Positions 36,901 through 45,304 of a DNA stretch of 64,000 nt are shown here, one piece after another. The stretch is from Streptomyces sp. S.PNR 29 (GTDB taxonomy: Bacteria > Actinomycetota > Actinomycetes > Streptomycetales > Streptomycetaceae): positions 185,694-249,693 of the forward strand of contig NZ_JANUQM010000009.1 in NCBI RefSeq assembly GCF_030386795.1, in the 5' to 3' direction. The notes beneath the pieces were generated by a model. The model did not search any database, was not told where the DNA came from, and saw nothing but the letters and a program-made list of their open reading frames with translations. The position numbers and the translations under genes were made by a program. Numbering within the stretch: the first letter of the stretch is position 1; each line of letters starts with the position of its first letter.

Positions 36901-37978
36901 CCGCACGCAGCGTGACGCTGACATCACGCTTGGGATCTACCGGCGTGTACCAGTGCTGTGGGACGAGAACGACGACGCCCCTGAGGCCAACCCCTGGGGC
37001 ATTTCCTTCATGCGAATGTTCGACATGGCCAACGACTCCGACCTGTTCTGGGAACAGCCCGAGTTGGAGGCCGGGGGACTACACCTGGAGGGCAATGTCT
37101 TCACTGACGGCACACACCGGCTGCTGCCGCTGTACGAGGCGAAGTTCGTCCACCACTACGACCACCGGCTGTCGTGCTACAGCAAGCGGCCCGAGGGCAG
37201 CCAGGACACGGAGCTGCCGCGGCTGACGCTGGAGGAAAAGAACGACCCGGGGCGGGGTCCGATTCCCCGGTACTGGATGTCTGAGTGTGATGTGGACTAT
37301 CGCTTGAATGGGCGGTGGGACAAGGGGTGGCTGCTGGGATGGCGGGATGTGACTCGATCCACGGACGAGCGAACGATGATCACGTCTGTCATCCCCAGAA
37401 CGGCCATCGCCCACACGACACCGCTGCTACTCCCTGGCGTCGAGCAACCTGCTCAGCTCATCGCCAATCTGAACAGCTTCGCCTTTGACTACGGCGTGAG
37501 GCAGAAGGTTGCTGGGATCCATCTGACCTACTCGTACCTGCGGCAAGTCCCTGTGCTCGCTCCTGAGCGCTACAAGCTAGCCGCAGCATGGGACGCGAAG
37601 GTCAGCCTCGCTGATTGGATCACCCCGCGAGTCCTGGAACTCACCTACACAGCCCACGACCTCACGCCCTTCGCCCGCGACCTCGGCGACGAAGGCCCCC
37701 CCTTCCGCTGGGACGAAGCCCGCCGAGCCCAGATCCGCGCCGAACTCGACGCCGCCATGTTCCACCTCTACGACCTGACCGAGGCCCAGGTCGATCATGT
37801 GATGGAGACGTTCCCCATCGTGCGGGGAAAGGACATGGCGGCCCACGGCAAGTACCGCACGAAGCTACTGATCCTCGAGGCTTACGCGGCCATGACCAAG
37901 GCCGCCCAAGCGGGCGACGCCTACGTCTCACCGCTCAGCCCACCCCCGGGACAAGGGCCAAGGCATGTGCAGGAGTGA
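33914..37978 (+). CDS. Large adenine-specific DNA methyltransferase (Eco57I/DrmMI-like)
   Basis: A 1354-residue protein. SAM motif I is VCDPACGSGHFL (about 513-524), and the catalytic NPPW is at ~794-797 (VLGNPPWDRVKL), defining N6-adenine methylation. A ~490-residue N-terminal region has no named domain but includes RKASGSYYTPTALVDTLLE immediately before the methylase core. The C-terminal ~500 residues are likely target recognition. No nuclease motif was recognised here, so self-DNA methylation is the likely role. The length matches the DISARM DrmMI type. GTG start, 4-nt overlap with the SNF2 gene. Confidence 0.85.
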   Translation: MSPTAVPLASDGFTAVRIEGSVLSPEILARISAGDRALPGMTPGEYSLPVGRLGDAVSRSWAYLQGVYQSYRDQLQQLPAADLGTTLTRRKWLLPLFAELGYGQLPTTRRGVTAGGRSFPVSHLHREHFPVHFLSWHAELDRRPAKGGRVPQAMLQDCLNTGGSLLWGVLSNGRLLRLVRDSTSLVGSAYIEFDLESIFDGDLYADFYLLYALLHASRIDLLPREDDAPGEPTAADCWLERWREEALESGSRFLQGLSTGLQLALEELGSGFLTHPANEQISKGLRSGDIPKDRLNAALLRLVYRLIFLFVAEDRQALFGKDCDPQARDRYEAYFSSSRLRRLALTMKGDRRDDLWQALIMVLNALGKEGGDPRLALPGLGGVYDPSPQDHLFDDVTLASFRLPNDRLLAAVRHLSRVRSDDGSRWLPVDYRHLGAEELGGVYEGLLELVPDPDPDRKTYRLRNSAGHSRKASGSYYTPTALVDTLLESALDPVLEEAAKSSNPVDALLRVTVCDPACGSGHFLVAAARRIAKRIAVVHTQETEPPVDAVQRWLPDVVARCIHGVDLDRMAVDLAKFALWMQALEPGKPRPMSFLDAHIRQGNALLGATPRLLEQGIPDVAYQALEGDDAKQVARLRKRNREERDAGQDALFSTGGVTVATGNAHHAHVIADIHSKSGRELADIHRQIDKYRSWQSSPEKVRDRRIADAWCAAFVWPTYVGGPEGIAADSWRRMIENGSAGAVTDQTVDQLAHEYGFFHWHLEFPHIFNSSDDEAPGYDPDLGWSGGFSCVLGNPPWDRVKLQDKEFFATRVPEIADASNKAARDHAIAELAASPEQRFHYDAYLAARRRSEGTLHFLRDSGRFPFTGQGDVNTYSVFAETARQFIAGRGRMGIIVPTGIAVDSTTAPFFRDILQQRRLDSLLDFVTNPRIWTDVGNRRYRFSLLTVTGRDTEITQAESWTLGKHPDELPPRGERIQVNPADLLLVNPNTGTMPMFRTQRDADITLGIYRRVPVLWDENDDAPEANPWGISFMRMFDMANDSDLFWEQPELEAGGLHLEGNVFTDGTHRLLPLYEAKFVHHYDHRLSCYSKRPEGSQDTELPRLTLEEKNDPGRGPIPRYWMSECDVDYRLNGRWDKGWLLGWRDVTRSTDERTMITSVIPRTAIAHTTPLLLPGVEQPAQLIANLNSFAFDYGVRQKVAGIHLTYSYLRQVPVLAPERYKLAAAWDAKVSLADWITPRVLELTYTAHDLTPFARDLGDEGPPFRWDEARRAQIRAELDAAMFHLYDLTEAQVDHVMETFPIVRGKDMAAHGKYRTKLLILEAYAAMTKAAQAGDAYVSPLSPPPGQGPRHVQE

Positions 37979-38035
37979 CCAATTCTCCGTGCGACGAGGG
38001 CGCGGCAAGCTCGACACTTTAGGATCTGAAACGGC

Positions 38036-39916
38036 GTGACTACGCATCAGCGAGGGGACAAGGTGAGCGGCGTGGGTGACGGGGTAACGGCGCAGCAAGC
38101 GGCGGCCGTACTCAAGAAGGTGCTCGACGACCGCACCGACCTCGACCGTGATGAATACGGGGACAACAAGCGCCTGCTCTTCGCCCTCCAGCTGCACCAG
38201 GGAATCGACGACATCCATGCAGTGGCCGTCGATTCCCTGACCGACGGGGGCCAGGACCACGGCTGCGACCTGGTTTACATCGACCCCGACTCCGAGAAGC
38301 TCATCATCGCCCAGGGGTTCGAGTCTCCCAAGTCATCTCTGGCAGAGCCCAAAGTATGGAAAGCCACCGCCCTCAACGAGAGCGTCGCTTGGCTGCTGAG
38401 CGGGAAACCGGAGGACCTGCCCGCACGGCTGAAGCCCGCCGGCGAGGCCGTACGCCAGGCCCTCCAGGACGGACGCATCAAGGAGGCGCAGTTCTGGTTC
38501 GTCCACAATCAACTCGAGACCGCCAACGCACGGGCCGAGCTCGACGCGACCGTTCGCATGGCGACGCGGGTGCTTCAACAAGCGTATCCGGACTCCGCTC
38601 CGGAGCGCGTCATCGGTCTCGAGGTAGGTGTGCCCACCCTGTACCGCTGGTACAAGGGGTCGCGGAGTCCCATTCTGGTCACCGACGAGATCACTCTCAC
38701 CGTGGATGACTGCTTCGAACTGTCAAGCGGTAAGTGGAGCGCCGTGTGCACCGCCGTGGACACCGCCTGGCTCCAGAACCTGTACTGGGAACACAACGGC
38801 ACCGAGGAGAACCGTCTGTTCTCCGCCAACGTCCGTGGCTTCGTCGGAGTCAAGGGCAAGAAGGGCGCTATCAACAGCGCGATCCGCAAAACCGTGCAGG
38901 ATCGGCCGGAAGATCTCTTCGTCTTGAACAACGGCGTTACGGCCCTCACCCACGGAGTCGAGGTCGGTGAGCCCGGCCCCGACGGTCGGCGTATCATCAC
39001 GTTGCAGGGCCTGTCGATCGTCAATGGTGCCCAGACGACCGGGGCCGTGAGCGACGAAACCCTCCGTAGACAGACCGAGGCCGGCCAGTTGCTGATCCGG
39101 TTCGTGGTGTGCGACGATCCTTCGCTCGTCAGCGAGGTGATCCGCACCACGAACCGTCAGCTCGCCACCCTGCCAGCGGACTTCCGGAGCAACGACCGTA
39201 CTCAGCTGCGCCTCATCAAGGAGTTCCAGCAGCTCGGCGACATTGCCTACGACGGCGGTCGCCGTACCGACCCCAGCGACATCGCGGTGGCGCCACCCGC
39301 GAACCGCGTCGTGGCGACAACGGCAGCCAAGGCTCTCGCGGCCTTCCACGGTAAGCCCTACATCGCTTACAACGAGCCGGGCAAGATCTGGTCGGACGAC
39401 GCGCTCTACGCCAGCCTCTTCGGCGACCACACCACGGCGCGGCATGTGCTGTTCTGCTACGGGTTGCAGCGCGCGGTGGAGCAGACGAAGACCGAGTACG
39501 CGGCAAGATGCAGGAACGATCCGGACCTCAAAGGGATCCCGCGCAAGGTGCATGACTTCCTCCAGCGCCGCGGCGCTGTCCCCGTGGTCATCGATGCCGT
39601 CGCCGCTTGCATGGACACCCTGCTCGGCCGCGGCACGCGCGACCCGTTCACGCTCGGGTTCTCCCGGCAGCCCACGCTCCCCAAAGTGATCAAGCACTGG
39701 CATCAAGTAATCAAACCCATAGTTCCGTTCCTCCCACACCTCGCACCCGCTCTCCAGCGTGGGGGCTCGAAAGGTGCCGGCGAGCACGACCGGGCGAAGG
39801 CGGTTGAGGACGCCCGCACGAACTTCGCCGGGATGGTCGAATCCCTGAGCGATCAGGACCACACGAAGACGGTATTTGACGTCTTCCGGCAGAACCTTGG
39901 CGAAAGGGCTGACTAG
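38036..39916 (+). CDS. AIPR (abortive infection phage resistance) family protein
   Basis: The 626-residue protein has an N-terminal part with GGQDHGCDLVYID and IIAQGFE (about 63-85), reminiscent of a PD-(D/E)XK core in which the usual Lys position is Gly/Phe. It then carries the AIPR core: LFSANVRGFVG (~261), INSAIRKTV, DLFVLNNGVTAL (~294-305) and QGLSIVNGAQTTGA. AIPR proteins belong to phage-defence loci; their action is still not defined. It lies 58 bp after the methylase gene in the same direction. GTG start at 38036; a GTG at 38063 is an alternative. Confidence 0.8.
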   Translation: MTTHQRGDKVSGVGDGVTAQQAAAVLKKVLDDRTDLDRDEYGDNKRLLFALQLHQGIDDIHAVAVDSLTDGGQDHGCDLVYIDPDSEKLIIAQGFESPKSSLAEPKVWKATALNESVAWLLSGKPEDLPARLKPAGEAVRQALQDGRIKEAQFWFVHNQLETANARAELDATVRMATRVLQQAYPDSAPERVIGLEVGVPTLYRWYKGSRSPILVTDEITLTVDDCFELSSGKWSAVCTAVDTAWLQNLYWEHNGTEENRLFSANVRGFVGVKGKKGAINSAIRKTVQDRPEDLFVLNNGVTALTHGVEVGEPGPDGRRIITLQGLSIVNGAQTTGAVSDETLRRQTEAGQLLIRFVVCDDPSLVSEVIRTTNRQLATLPADFRSNDRTQLRLIKEFQQLGDIAYDGGRRTDPSDIAVAPPANRVVATTAAKALAAFHGKPYIAYNEPGKIWSDDALYASLFGDHTTARHVLFCYGLQRAVEQTKTEYAARCRNDPDLKGIPRKVHDFLQRRGAVPVVIDAVAACMDTLLGRGTRDPFTLGFSRQPTLPKVIKHWHQVIKPIVPFLPHLAPALQRGGSKGAGEHDRAKAVEDARTNFAGMVESLSDQDHTKTVFDVFRQNLGERAD

Positions 39917-39981
39917 CCGCCGCCACCGCCTCGTCCCCCTAACCAAGGCTCCGCCACTTTAGAGGATCCAGAGACCTTCGC

Positions 39982-41802
39982 GTGCTCTCCCCCGACAACG
40001 CCATGTTCGGCACCCACGAACTCATCACCCGGGTCACAGAAGACACAGGTGACGCCGGTAACTTGGGCGTCGTACTCGCGCTGCTCACCTCTGGGACCTG
40101 GGCCACCCGAGACGACGTCGCCGACGTACTGCGAGTCGATCCCGCCACCGTCATGCGCTATGCACGGCAGATCCAGTCCAGCGCCTCCGATCGCATCGTC
40201 AGCAACGCGGCTCAGCCCGATTCGCAGGCCCAGGCGCACGCCATGCGCAGGGAAGGCACGCTCCTGCCACAGTCCGGGAGACCGGATCCGGCCCGGAGAG
40301 TTACCGTCGAAGCTATGCGCGAAGCTCTGGGCACCGCTGCACCATCCCAACCGCGCCGCGCCTGGCTGGTCCGGGCCTCCGACACGGGCCCCTCTGACCT
40401 GCTACAGGACTGGCTGAACGAGGGGTACTGCGGCGTCGAGGCGTCACGCTTGCGGGTGTTGGAGCCGGGCAGTGGCGAGGATGCCGTACGTCTCGCCGTG
40501 GAAGCCGATTACGCCCATCTCGCCCAAGTCGCCCTGAGAGACAAAAGCGCGGAGATCCACCTCTTCCTGAACCGGATGCGTGAGGGTGACCTCGTGCTGA
40601 CCCCGGCCAGGGAGGGTGACCAGTTGTATCTGGGGGAGGTCACGTCGGGCCCTCACTTCACCTCGGACCGCACGGTGGCCCTGACCCGCAGTGTGCGCTG
40701 GCTCAACACCGCGGCTCCTATCGATCCCTTCGAGGACGACATACCGGACGGCCTCAACGGCAAGCTCGGCGTCCAACTCAGCGTCGTCGACCTCACAGAC
40801 CTCGCCGACGACCTCGCCGCCATGCTGCCGACCGAGGCCGGTGCTACCCCACCTCCGCCCCGTCGCAGTCTGCACCTCCCCGGGCCGGACGCCCGGTTGG
40901 CCGAAGATCTGCATATCCGTCCGCAGGATCTCGACGACTGGATCGAACTCCTCAAGGAACGGCCTCAGCTCGTCTTCTACGGCCCGCCGGGCACTGGCAA
41001 GACGTATCTCGCACGCAAGCTCGCTCTGCACCTCACAGCAGGACGACGTGAACGCGTCACCCTCGTACAGTTTCATCCCTCGTACGCCTACGAGGACTTC
41101 TTCGAAGGGTTCCGCCCACGCCAGGGCAAGGACGGGCAGCCCGGATTCGAACTCGTGCCCGGCCCATTCCGGCGCACCGTCGAGAACGCCCGCAAGGACC
41201 CATCCAGCCCTCATGTCCTGATCATCGACGAAATCAACCGGGCCAATCTGGCTCGGGTCTTCGGAGAGCTGTACTTCCTGCTGGAGTACCGCGACGACAT
41301 AGTGCATCTCCAGTACGGAACCGACGACGGCAACGGCTTCACGCTCCCGCGGAATGTCGTCATCATCGGGACGATGAACACGGTCGACCGGTCGGTGGCA
41401 CGCGTCGACGCGGCCATGCGGCGACGCTTCTCCTTCGTTGAGCTGCATCCCACCGCCGAACCCACCTCGTCCATGCTGCGCAGCTGGCTCCGCAGCGAGG
41501 GACTTCCGGACACCGCAGCCCTACTCATGGAAGAGCTCAACAGCCGCATCGCCGAGCGGGACTTCCAACTCGGGCCGTCATACTTCATGCGTCGTTCGCT
41601 GTATGAGGAGCCGGGCGCGCTCGCCCGCGCCTGGCGGACCTCGATTCTGCCGCTGCTCGCCGACCAGGAACCCGGCGACACCATCGATCGGTTCTCGCTA
41701 GACGAGATCCTCGACGAGCTCGGCATCGAGGAGGCAACACTGCTGCGTCAGGCCCCCTCAGCTGACGAAGCTCCTGGCGAGGATGTCAGCGGTCCGGCAT
41801 GA
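39982..41802 (+). CDS. McrB-like AAA+ GTPase/ATPase with N-terminal reader domains
   Basis: The 606-residue protein has three parts. An N-terminal HTH-like segment (about 15-60, NLGVVLALLTSGTWATRDDVADVLRVD) is followed by an EVE/PUA-like domain (~120-230: RAWLVRASDTGPSDLLQDWL, LNRMREGDLVLTP, LYLGEVTSGPHF), and then an McrB AAA+ domain with GPPGTGKT (334-341), IIDEINRAN (~414) and GTMNTVDRSVARVDAAMRRRF (~463-483). It should assemble with the McrC gene that overlaps its 3' end and translocate on DNA. The reader domain suggests recognition of modified bases. The initiation codon is uncertain (GTG 39982 or ATG 40003). Confidence 0.85.
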   Translation: MLSPDNAMFGTHELITRVTEDTGDAGNLGVVLALLTSGTWATRDDVADVLRVDPATVMRYARQIQSSASDRIVSNAAQPDSQAQAHAMRREGTLLPQSGRPDPARRVTVEAMREALGTAAPSQPRRAWLVRASDTGPSDLLQDWLNEGYCGVEASRLRVLEPGSGEDAVRLAVEADYAHLAQVALRDKSAEIHLFLNRMREGDLVLTPAREGDQLYLGEVTSGPHFTSDRTVALTRSVRWLNTAAPIDPFEDDIPDGLNGKLGVQLSVVDLTDLADDLAAMLPTEAGATPPPPRRSLHLPGPDARLAEDLHIRPQDLDDWIELLKERPQLVFYGPPGTGKTYLARKLALHLTAGRRERVTLVQFHPSYAYEDFFEGFRPRQGKDGQPGFELVPGPFRRTVENARKDPSSPHVLIIDEINRANLARVFGELYFLLEYRDDIVHLQYGTDDGNGFTLPRNVVIIGTMNTVDRSVARVDAAMRRRFSFVELHPTAEPTSSMLRSWLRSEGLPDTAALLMEELNSRIAERDFQLGPSYFMRRSLYEEPGALARAWRTSILPLLADQEPGDTIDRFSLDEILDELGIEEATLLRQAPSADEAPGEDVSGPA

Positions 41803-42983
41803 CGCGCCTCGACCTGTCCGAGAGCGGCAAAGCCATTCAAGCGGAACTCAGCCCGCGACAAGCAGCTGCCCTAACCTCGTCTCGCATCGTGCGAGTGGAG
41901 CCAGGCCGCCGCCCGGGTCTGTGGCGAATCAGCGGCAACCGGCTCGTCGGCGCCGCGCGAATCGGGGGCATCGACGTCCGCATCGCACCTAAGACACCGG
42001 TCGCACGCCTGCTGTTCCTCCTGGCGTACACCGCGGCTCCGGACCGCTGGTACTCCGAGCCCATCGAAGCATCGGAGCGTGACGGACTGCTCCCGGCGGT
42101 GGCGTACGCTTTCGTCAGAGCCGCTGAGCGCGGCCTCCGCCACGGCGCCCTACAGGGGTACGTCAGTGTCGACGCGACGCTCCCCGTCGTGCGCGGCCGT
42201 ATCCGCCATGCCGACCAGCTGCGCCGGCACTTCGGCAGATCCTTCCCCGTGGAAGCCAGCTACGAGGAATTCACCGAGGACATCCCAGAAAATCGCATCC
42301 TACGCTCGGCGGCCCGGCGTCTCTTGGCTCTCCCGGGAGTACCGGCAACGTGCCGTCCCGAGCTCAGGCGGGTGATCGCCGCACTCCCCGATGTGGGAGA
42401 CGTGCCATCGACGCGGGCCTTGCCCGACTGGACTGCCGGCCCCGACAACGCGCGCCTGCGTACTGGAATCCGTCTCGGCGAGCTCGTCCTGCGAGGAGCT
42501 TCGTACGAACTCAACGACGGCGGAACCGTCCCCGTGGATGGCCTGCTGATCAATATGGAAAAGGTTTTCGAGGACTTTGTTGCTGCATCGCTCCGGGAAG
42601 CACTCCGTCCGTACTCCGGATATGTGATCACCAATGGCGGCCGCCACTTCCTCGACGAGGCGCACCGGATCCGCCTGCTCCCCGATGTCATTTGGTGTCG
42701 CGGCGACGGCACAGCTGCCGGGGTGGCCGACGCCAAGTACAAGGCAGACTCTGTGCGTGGCTTCCCGAACGCCGATCTCTACCAGATGGCCTCGTACTGC
42801 CTCGGTCTGGGACTCGACCGCGGCCACCTCATCTACGCTGCGGGCGAGAGACCAGCCCTGCGTCACACCGTTCGGCACTCGGGCATTGAGCTCATCCAGC
42901 ACACCGTGCCGCTGGCTGCTGAGCCACCCGCAGTACTCACCGCCATGTCACGAATCGCCGCCGCACTCACTAACAAATCATGA
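41799..42983 (+). CDS. McrC-like nuclease subunit
   Basis: The 394-residue protein follows the McrC layout: an N-terminal beta-rich adaptor (about 1-90), a central EDIPENRILRSA motif (~163) typical of McrBC 5-methylcytosine restriction proteins, and the C-terminal nuclease core RLLPDVIW (~292-299) with VADAKYK (~309-315), i.e. PD-(D/E)XK residues. The ATG overlaps the McrB stop by four bases. The pair forms a Type IV-like restriction complex. Confidence 0.85.
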   Translation: MTRLDLSESGKAIQAELSPRQAAALTSSRIVRVEPGRRPGLWRISGNRLVGAARIGGIDVRIAPKTPVARLLFLLAYTAAPDRWYSEPIEASERDGLLPAVAYAFVRAAERGLRHGALQGYVSVDATLPVVRGRIRHADQLRRHFGRSFPVEASYEEFTEDIPENRILRSAARRLLALPGVPATCRPELRRVIAALPDVGDVPSTRALPDWTAGPDNARLRTGIRLGELVLRGASYELNDGGTVPVDGLLINMEKVFEDFVAASLREALRPYSGYVITNGGRHFLDEAHRIRLLPDVIWCRGDGTAAGVADAKYKADSVRGFPNADLYQMASYCLGLGLDRGHLIYAAGERPALRHTVRHSGIELIQHTVPLAAEPPAVLTAMSRIAAALTNKS

Positions 42984-43139
42984 TGGTCTGACCAGAACGC
43001 CTCAAGAAGGCTCAGCAGCATCCCACCACCCGACAGTATTCCCCGCCCTCTTCCTCCCTAAGTTCACGGATCAGGCCGATCAGCTATAGCGAAGATCGCT
43101 ACGGTAAGAGCCTGGACGCGAGGGAGGGGACCCCAAACC

Positions 43140-44990
43140 ATGAGAGCGGACACGGTCGACCTGCGGCGGATCTTCGGCAGGGACGTGCGCTACACGGTGC
43201 CGCTGTTCCAGAGGCCGTACGTGTGGAACCGGGACGACAACTGGTCGGCCCTGTGGGAGGACATCCGCCGCACCGTCGAGCGGGCCGAACAAGCGGCATC
43301 GACCGGGGAGACGGTGGCACCGCACTTTCTCGGAGCGGTTGTTTTCGACGAGACCCCGTACCTTTCATCAAGTCTGGAGACGCGGCAGGTCATCGACGGC
43401 CAACAGCGTCTGACAACACTACAGTTGTTCCTGTTCGCGGCTCGCCTGTCGGCGGCGGCTCTCAACCACGAGCGCTCCGTACGCCTGCTGAGTAAGTTCC
43501 TGGAGAACGACGAAGATCTGTTCGACCGCGCCCAGCATCCCGACCATCTCTACAAGGTCTGGCCGACCAATGCGGACCGTGACGAGTTCCGCGCCGTCAT
43601 GCTCGGCCAGGGAGGGGGAGGACGGCTCGCCGAAGCCGTCGCCTACTTTCAGCGGGAGATTAACACATGGCTGGCGGAAGCAGCTGAGTCGCAGGAGCGG
43701 CTGGCGATGCTGGTGCATGCGCTGCGGGAACAGCTGCGTTTAGTCATCATCGACTTGGAAGAGCACGACGACGCGCAGGTCGTCTTCGAGACGCTGAACA
43801 GCCGCGGTACACCGCTGGAGCACGCGGATCTGATCAAGAACCTGCTGTTCCGCGACGCCGAACGTGCCGGTGCGGACGTCGACCGGCTCTACAAAACGTA
43901 CTGGGCGCCCTTCGACCAGGACGAATGGCGCGTGGAACAGACGACTGGCCGCATTACGCGAAGCCGCCTCGACGTGTTCCTGACGTACTGGCTCACGATG
44001 CGTACGCAGCGCGAGTTCACTGCCTCCGCCTTGTTCAAGGAGTTCGAGCGCTGGCTGCTCTCGTCTGCCGTCCCTACGGAAGACGTCTTTGCCGAGCTGA
44101 CGCGATACGCCGAGATCTATGACCTCATCGACGACCATCCGCTGCACGGCGTCGAGGGACGGTTCCTGTATCGGATGAAGGTCCTTCAGACCTCCACTCC
44201 GATGCCCCTGCTCCTCTTCCTCTACGGCCTGGACGAGTCCGTGCTGCCACTGCAGCGCCGACGGCGGGCGATCCGGGCCATCGACAGCTACCTCGTACGC
44301 AGGGCGGTGCTCAATCTCAGTACTCGCGACTACAACAACGTCTTCCGTGACCTGGTCGCGGCCGTAGCCCGACAACCCGACCGCGCGGACGAAGCCGTCA
44401 TCAAGGCCCTCTCGGCAATGCAGGGCCACCACCGTCATTGGCCAAGCGACTCCGAGTTCCGTGCCTCGTTGGAACAGGACCCCATCTATTCCCGCTTGGT
44501 CCGGCGCAGCGTACGCATCCTCCTGGAAGCACTGGAGGACGAGTTGCGCACCGACCACACCGAACAGCTCACCGTCCCCGTCGGCGAACAGGCCGGCGCA
44601 AAGTTGACCATCGAGCACGTCATGCCGCAGAGCTGGCGCGACAACTGGCCGCCCCTTGAGAACGATCCGTCTGAAGGAGCCGACCGCGACGAACTGGTCC
44701 ACACACTCGGCAACCTGACACTGGTCACCGCCCGCCTGAACCCCACTCTGGGCAACATGGCCTGGGAGGACAAGCGGCAGTGGCTCGGCAAGCACAGCCT
44801 GCTACGCCTCACCCACGGCACGTTGCTCAGTGCTCCATCGAACACTGACATCAGCGACTGGGCGACCACCTGGGACGAGCATCGAATCCGCACGCGGGGC
44901 ATGTACCTGGCCTCGCTGTCCTTGGATATCTGGCCGCATGCCGACGATCTACGCACCGACCCGTTGTCTTCCGAACACCACAACACGTGA
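43140..44990 (+). CDS. DUF262/DUF1524 (GmrSD-like) Type IV restriction protein
   Basis: The 616-residue protein has an N-terminal DUF262 domain with VPLFQRPYVW (about 19-28) and the VIDGQQRLTTL nucleotide-binding motif (~84-94), a helical middle, and a C-terminal DUF1524 His-Me/HNH nuclease with KLTIEHVMPQSW (~488-499) and HTLGNLTLVT (~522-531). This is the single-chain GmrSD design, known to cut DNA with glucosylated hydroxymethylcytosine; related proteins (BrxU, SspE-like) recognise other modifications. It is the last gene before the attachment site, 157 bp after mcrC, and may have its own promoter. Confidence 0.85.
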   Translation: MRADTVDLRRIFGRDVRYTVPLFQRPYVWNRDDNWSALWEDIRRTVERAEQAASTGETVAPHFLGAVVFDETPYLSSSLETRQVIDGQQRLTTLQLFLFAARLSAAALNHERSVRLLSKFLENDEDLFDRAQHPDHLYKVWPTNADRDEFRAVMLGQGGGGRLAEAVAYFQREINTWLAEAAESQERLAMLVHALREQLRLVIIDLEEHDDAQVVFETLNSRGTPLEHADLIKNLLFRDAERAGADVDRLYKTYWAPFDQDEWRVEQTTGRITRSRLDVFLTYWLTMRTQREFTASALFKEFERWLLSSAVPTEDVFAELTRYAEIYDLIDDHPLHGVEGRFLYRMKVLQTSTPMPLLLFLYGLDESVLPLQRRRRAIRAIDSYLVRRAVLNLSTRDYNNVFRDLVAAVARQPDRADEAVIKALSAMQGHHRHWPSDSEFRASLEQDPIYSRLVRRSVRILLEALEDELRTDHTEQLTVPVGEQAGAKLTIEHVMPQSWRDNWPPLENDPSEGADRDELVHTLGNLTLVTARLNPTLGNMAWEDKRQWLGKHSLLRLTHGTLLSAPSNTDISDWATTWDEHRIRTRGMYLASLSLDIWPHADDLRTDPLSSEHHNT

Positions 44991-45080
44991 CGGCACAATC
45001 AGCACCTTCATGCGAATTTGCTGCTGCAATACAAGTGCGGGTAGAGCCACCGCGCTGGCAGTCCGCCACCTGGGAGAAAT

Positions 45081-45102
45081 CTGGGAGAAGATCTTCTCCC
45101 AG
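45081..45102. repeat. Perfect 22-bp palindrome near the island edge
   Basis: An 11-base arm CTGGGAGAAGA is followed directly by its reverse complement. A second copy of CTGGGAGAA lies just upstream (45070-45078). It lies 91 bp after the last defence gene and 90 bp before the tRNA fragment. It could be a terminator without a U-tract or an arm-type site for the integrase or its accessory protein. Confidence 0.6.
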
Positions 45103-45192
45103 AGCCCTCGCGACACCTCCCGAGACCGACCACCACCAACTCCCTGACCTGTGCCTATACCATCGATAGCAGACGGGCAACGTGATCGAACC

Positions 45193-45237
45193 TCGTTCGG
45201 GACGAAGAGGTCGTGGGTTCAAATCCCGCCACCCCGA
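45193..45237 (+). other. 3' half of a tRNA-Pro(CGG) gene: probable attachment site
   Basis: The sequence contains a tRNA anticodon loop TTCGGGA (anticodon CGG at 45198-45200), the 3' anticodon stem, a variable loop, the T-arm GTGGG-TTCAAAT-CCCGC and the acceptor strand CACCCCGA, but no D-arm or 5' acceptor strand precedes it, and the 5' anticodon stem already mismatches. Streptomyces integrative elements commonly insert in tRNA 3' ends and duplicate ~40-60 bp. This is therefore best read as the att repeat at the right end of a genomic island, the intact tRNA-Pro lying beyond the left edge of the window. Confidence 0.75.
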
Positions 45238-45253
45238 CAGAGAAACACCAGAT

Positions 45254-45288
45254 CAGGGGCCTGATCCGCTTAGCGGGTCGGGCCCCTG
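45254..45288 (+). terminator. GC-rich hairpin after the tRNA remnant
   Basis: Arms CAGGGGCCTGATCCGC and GCGGGTCGGGCCCCTG pair over 16 positions with two G-U pairs around a two-to-three base loop. Its place just after the tRNA 3' end fits the terminator of the original tRNA-Pro gene. Confidence 0.65.
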
Positions 45289-45304
45289 AGTGGTTCGGGG
45301 GGCC

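Noticed and set aside
43080..43140. Separate small ORF or regulatory RNA between mcrC and the GmrSD-like gene
   Set aside because: The 157-bp gap has only short frames; a promoter is possible but no distinct element could be supported.
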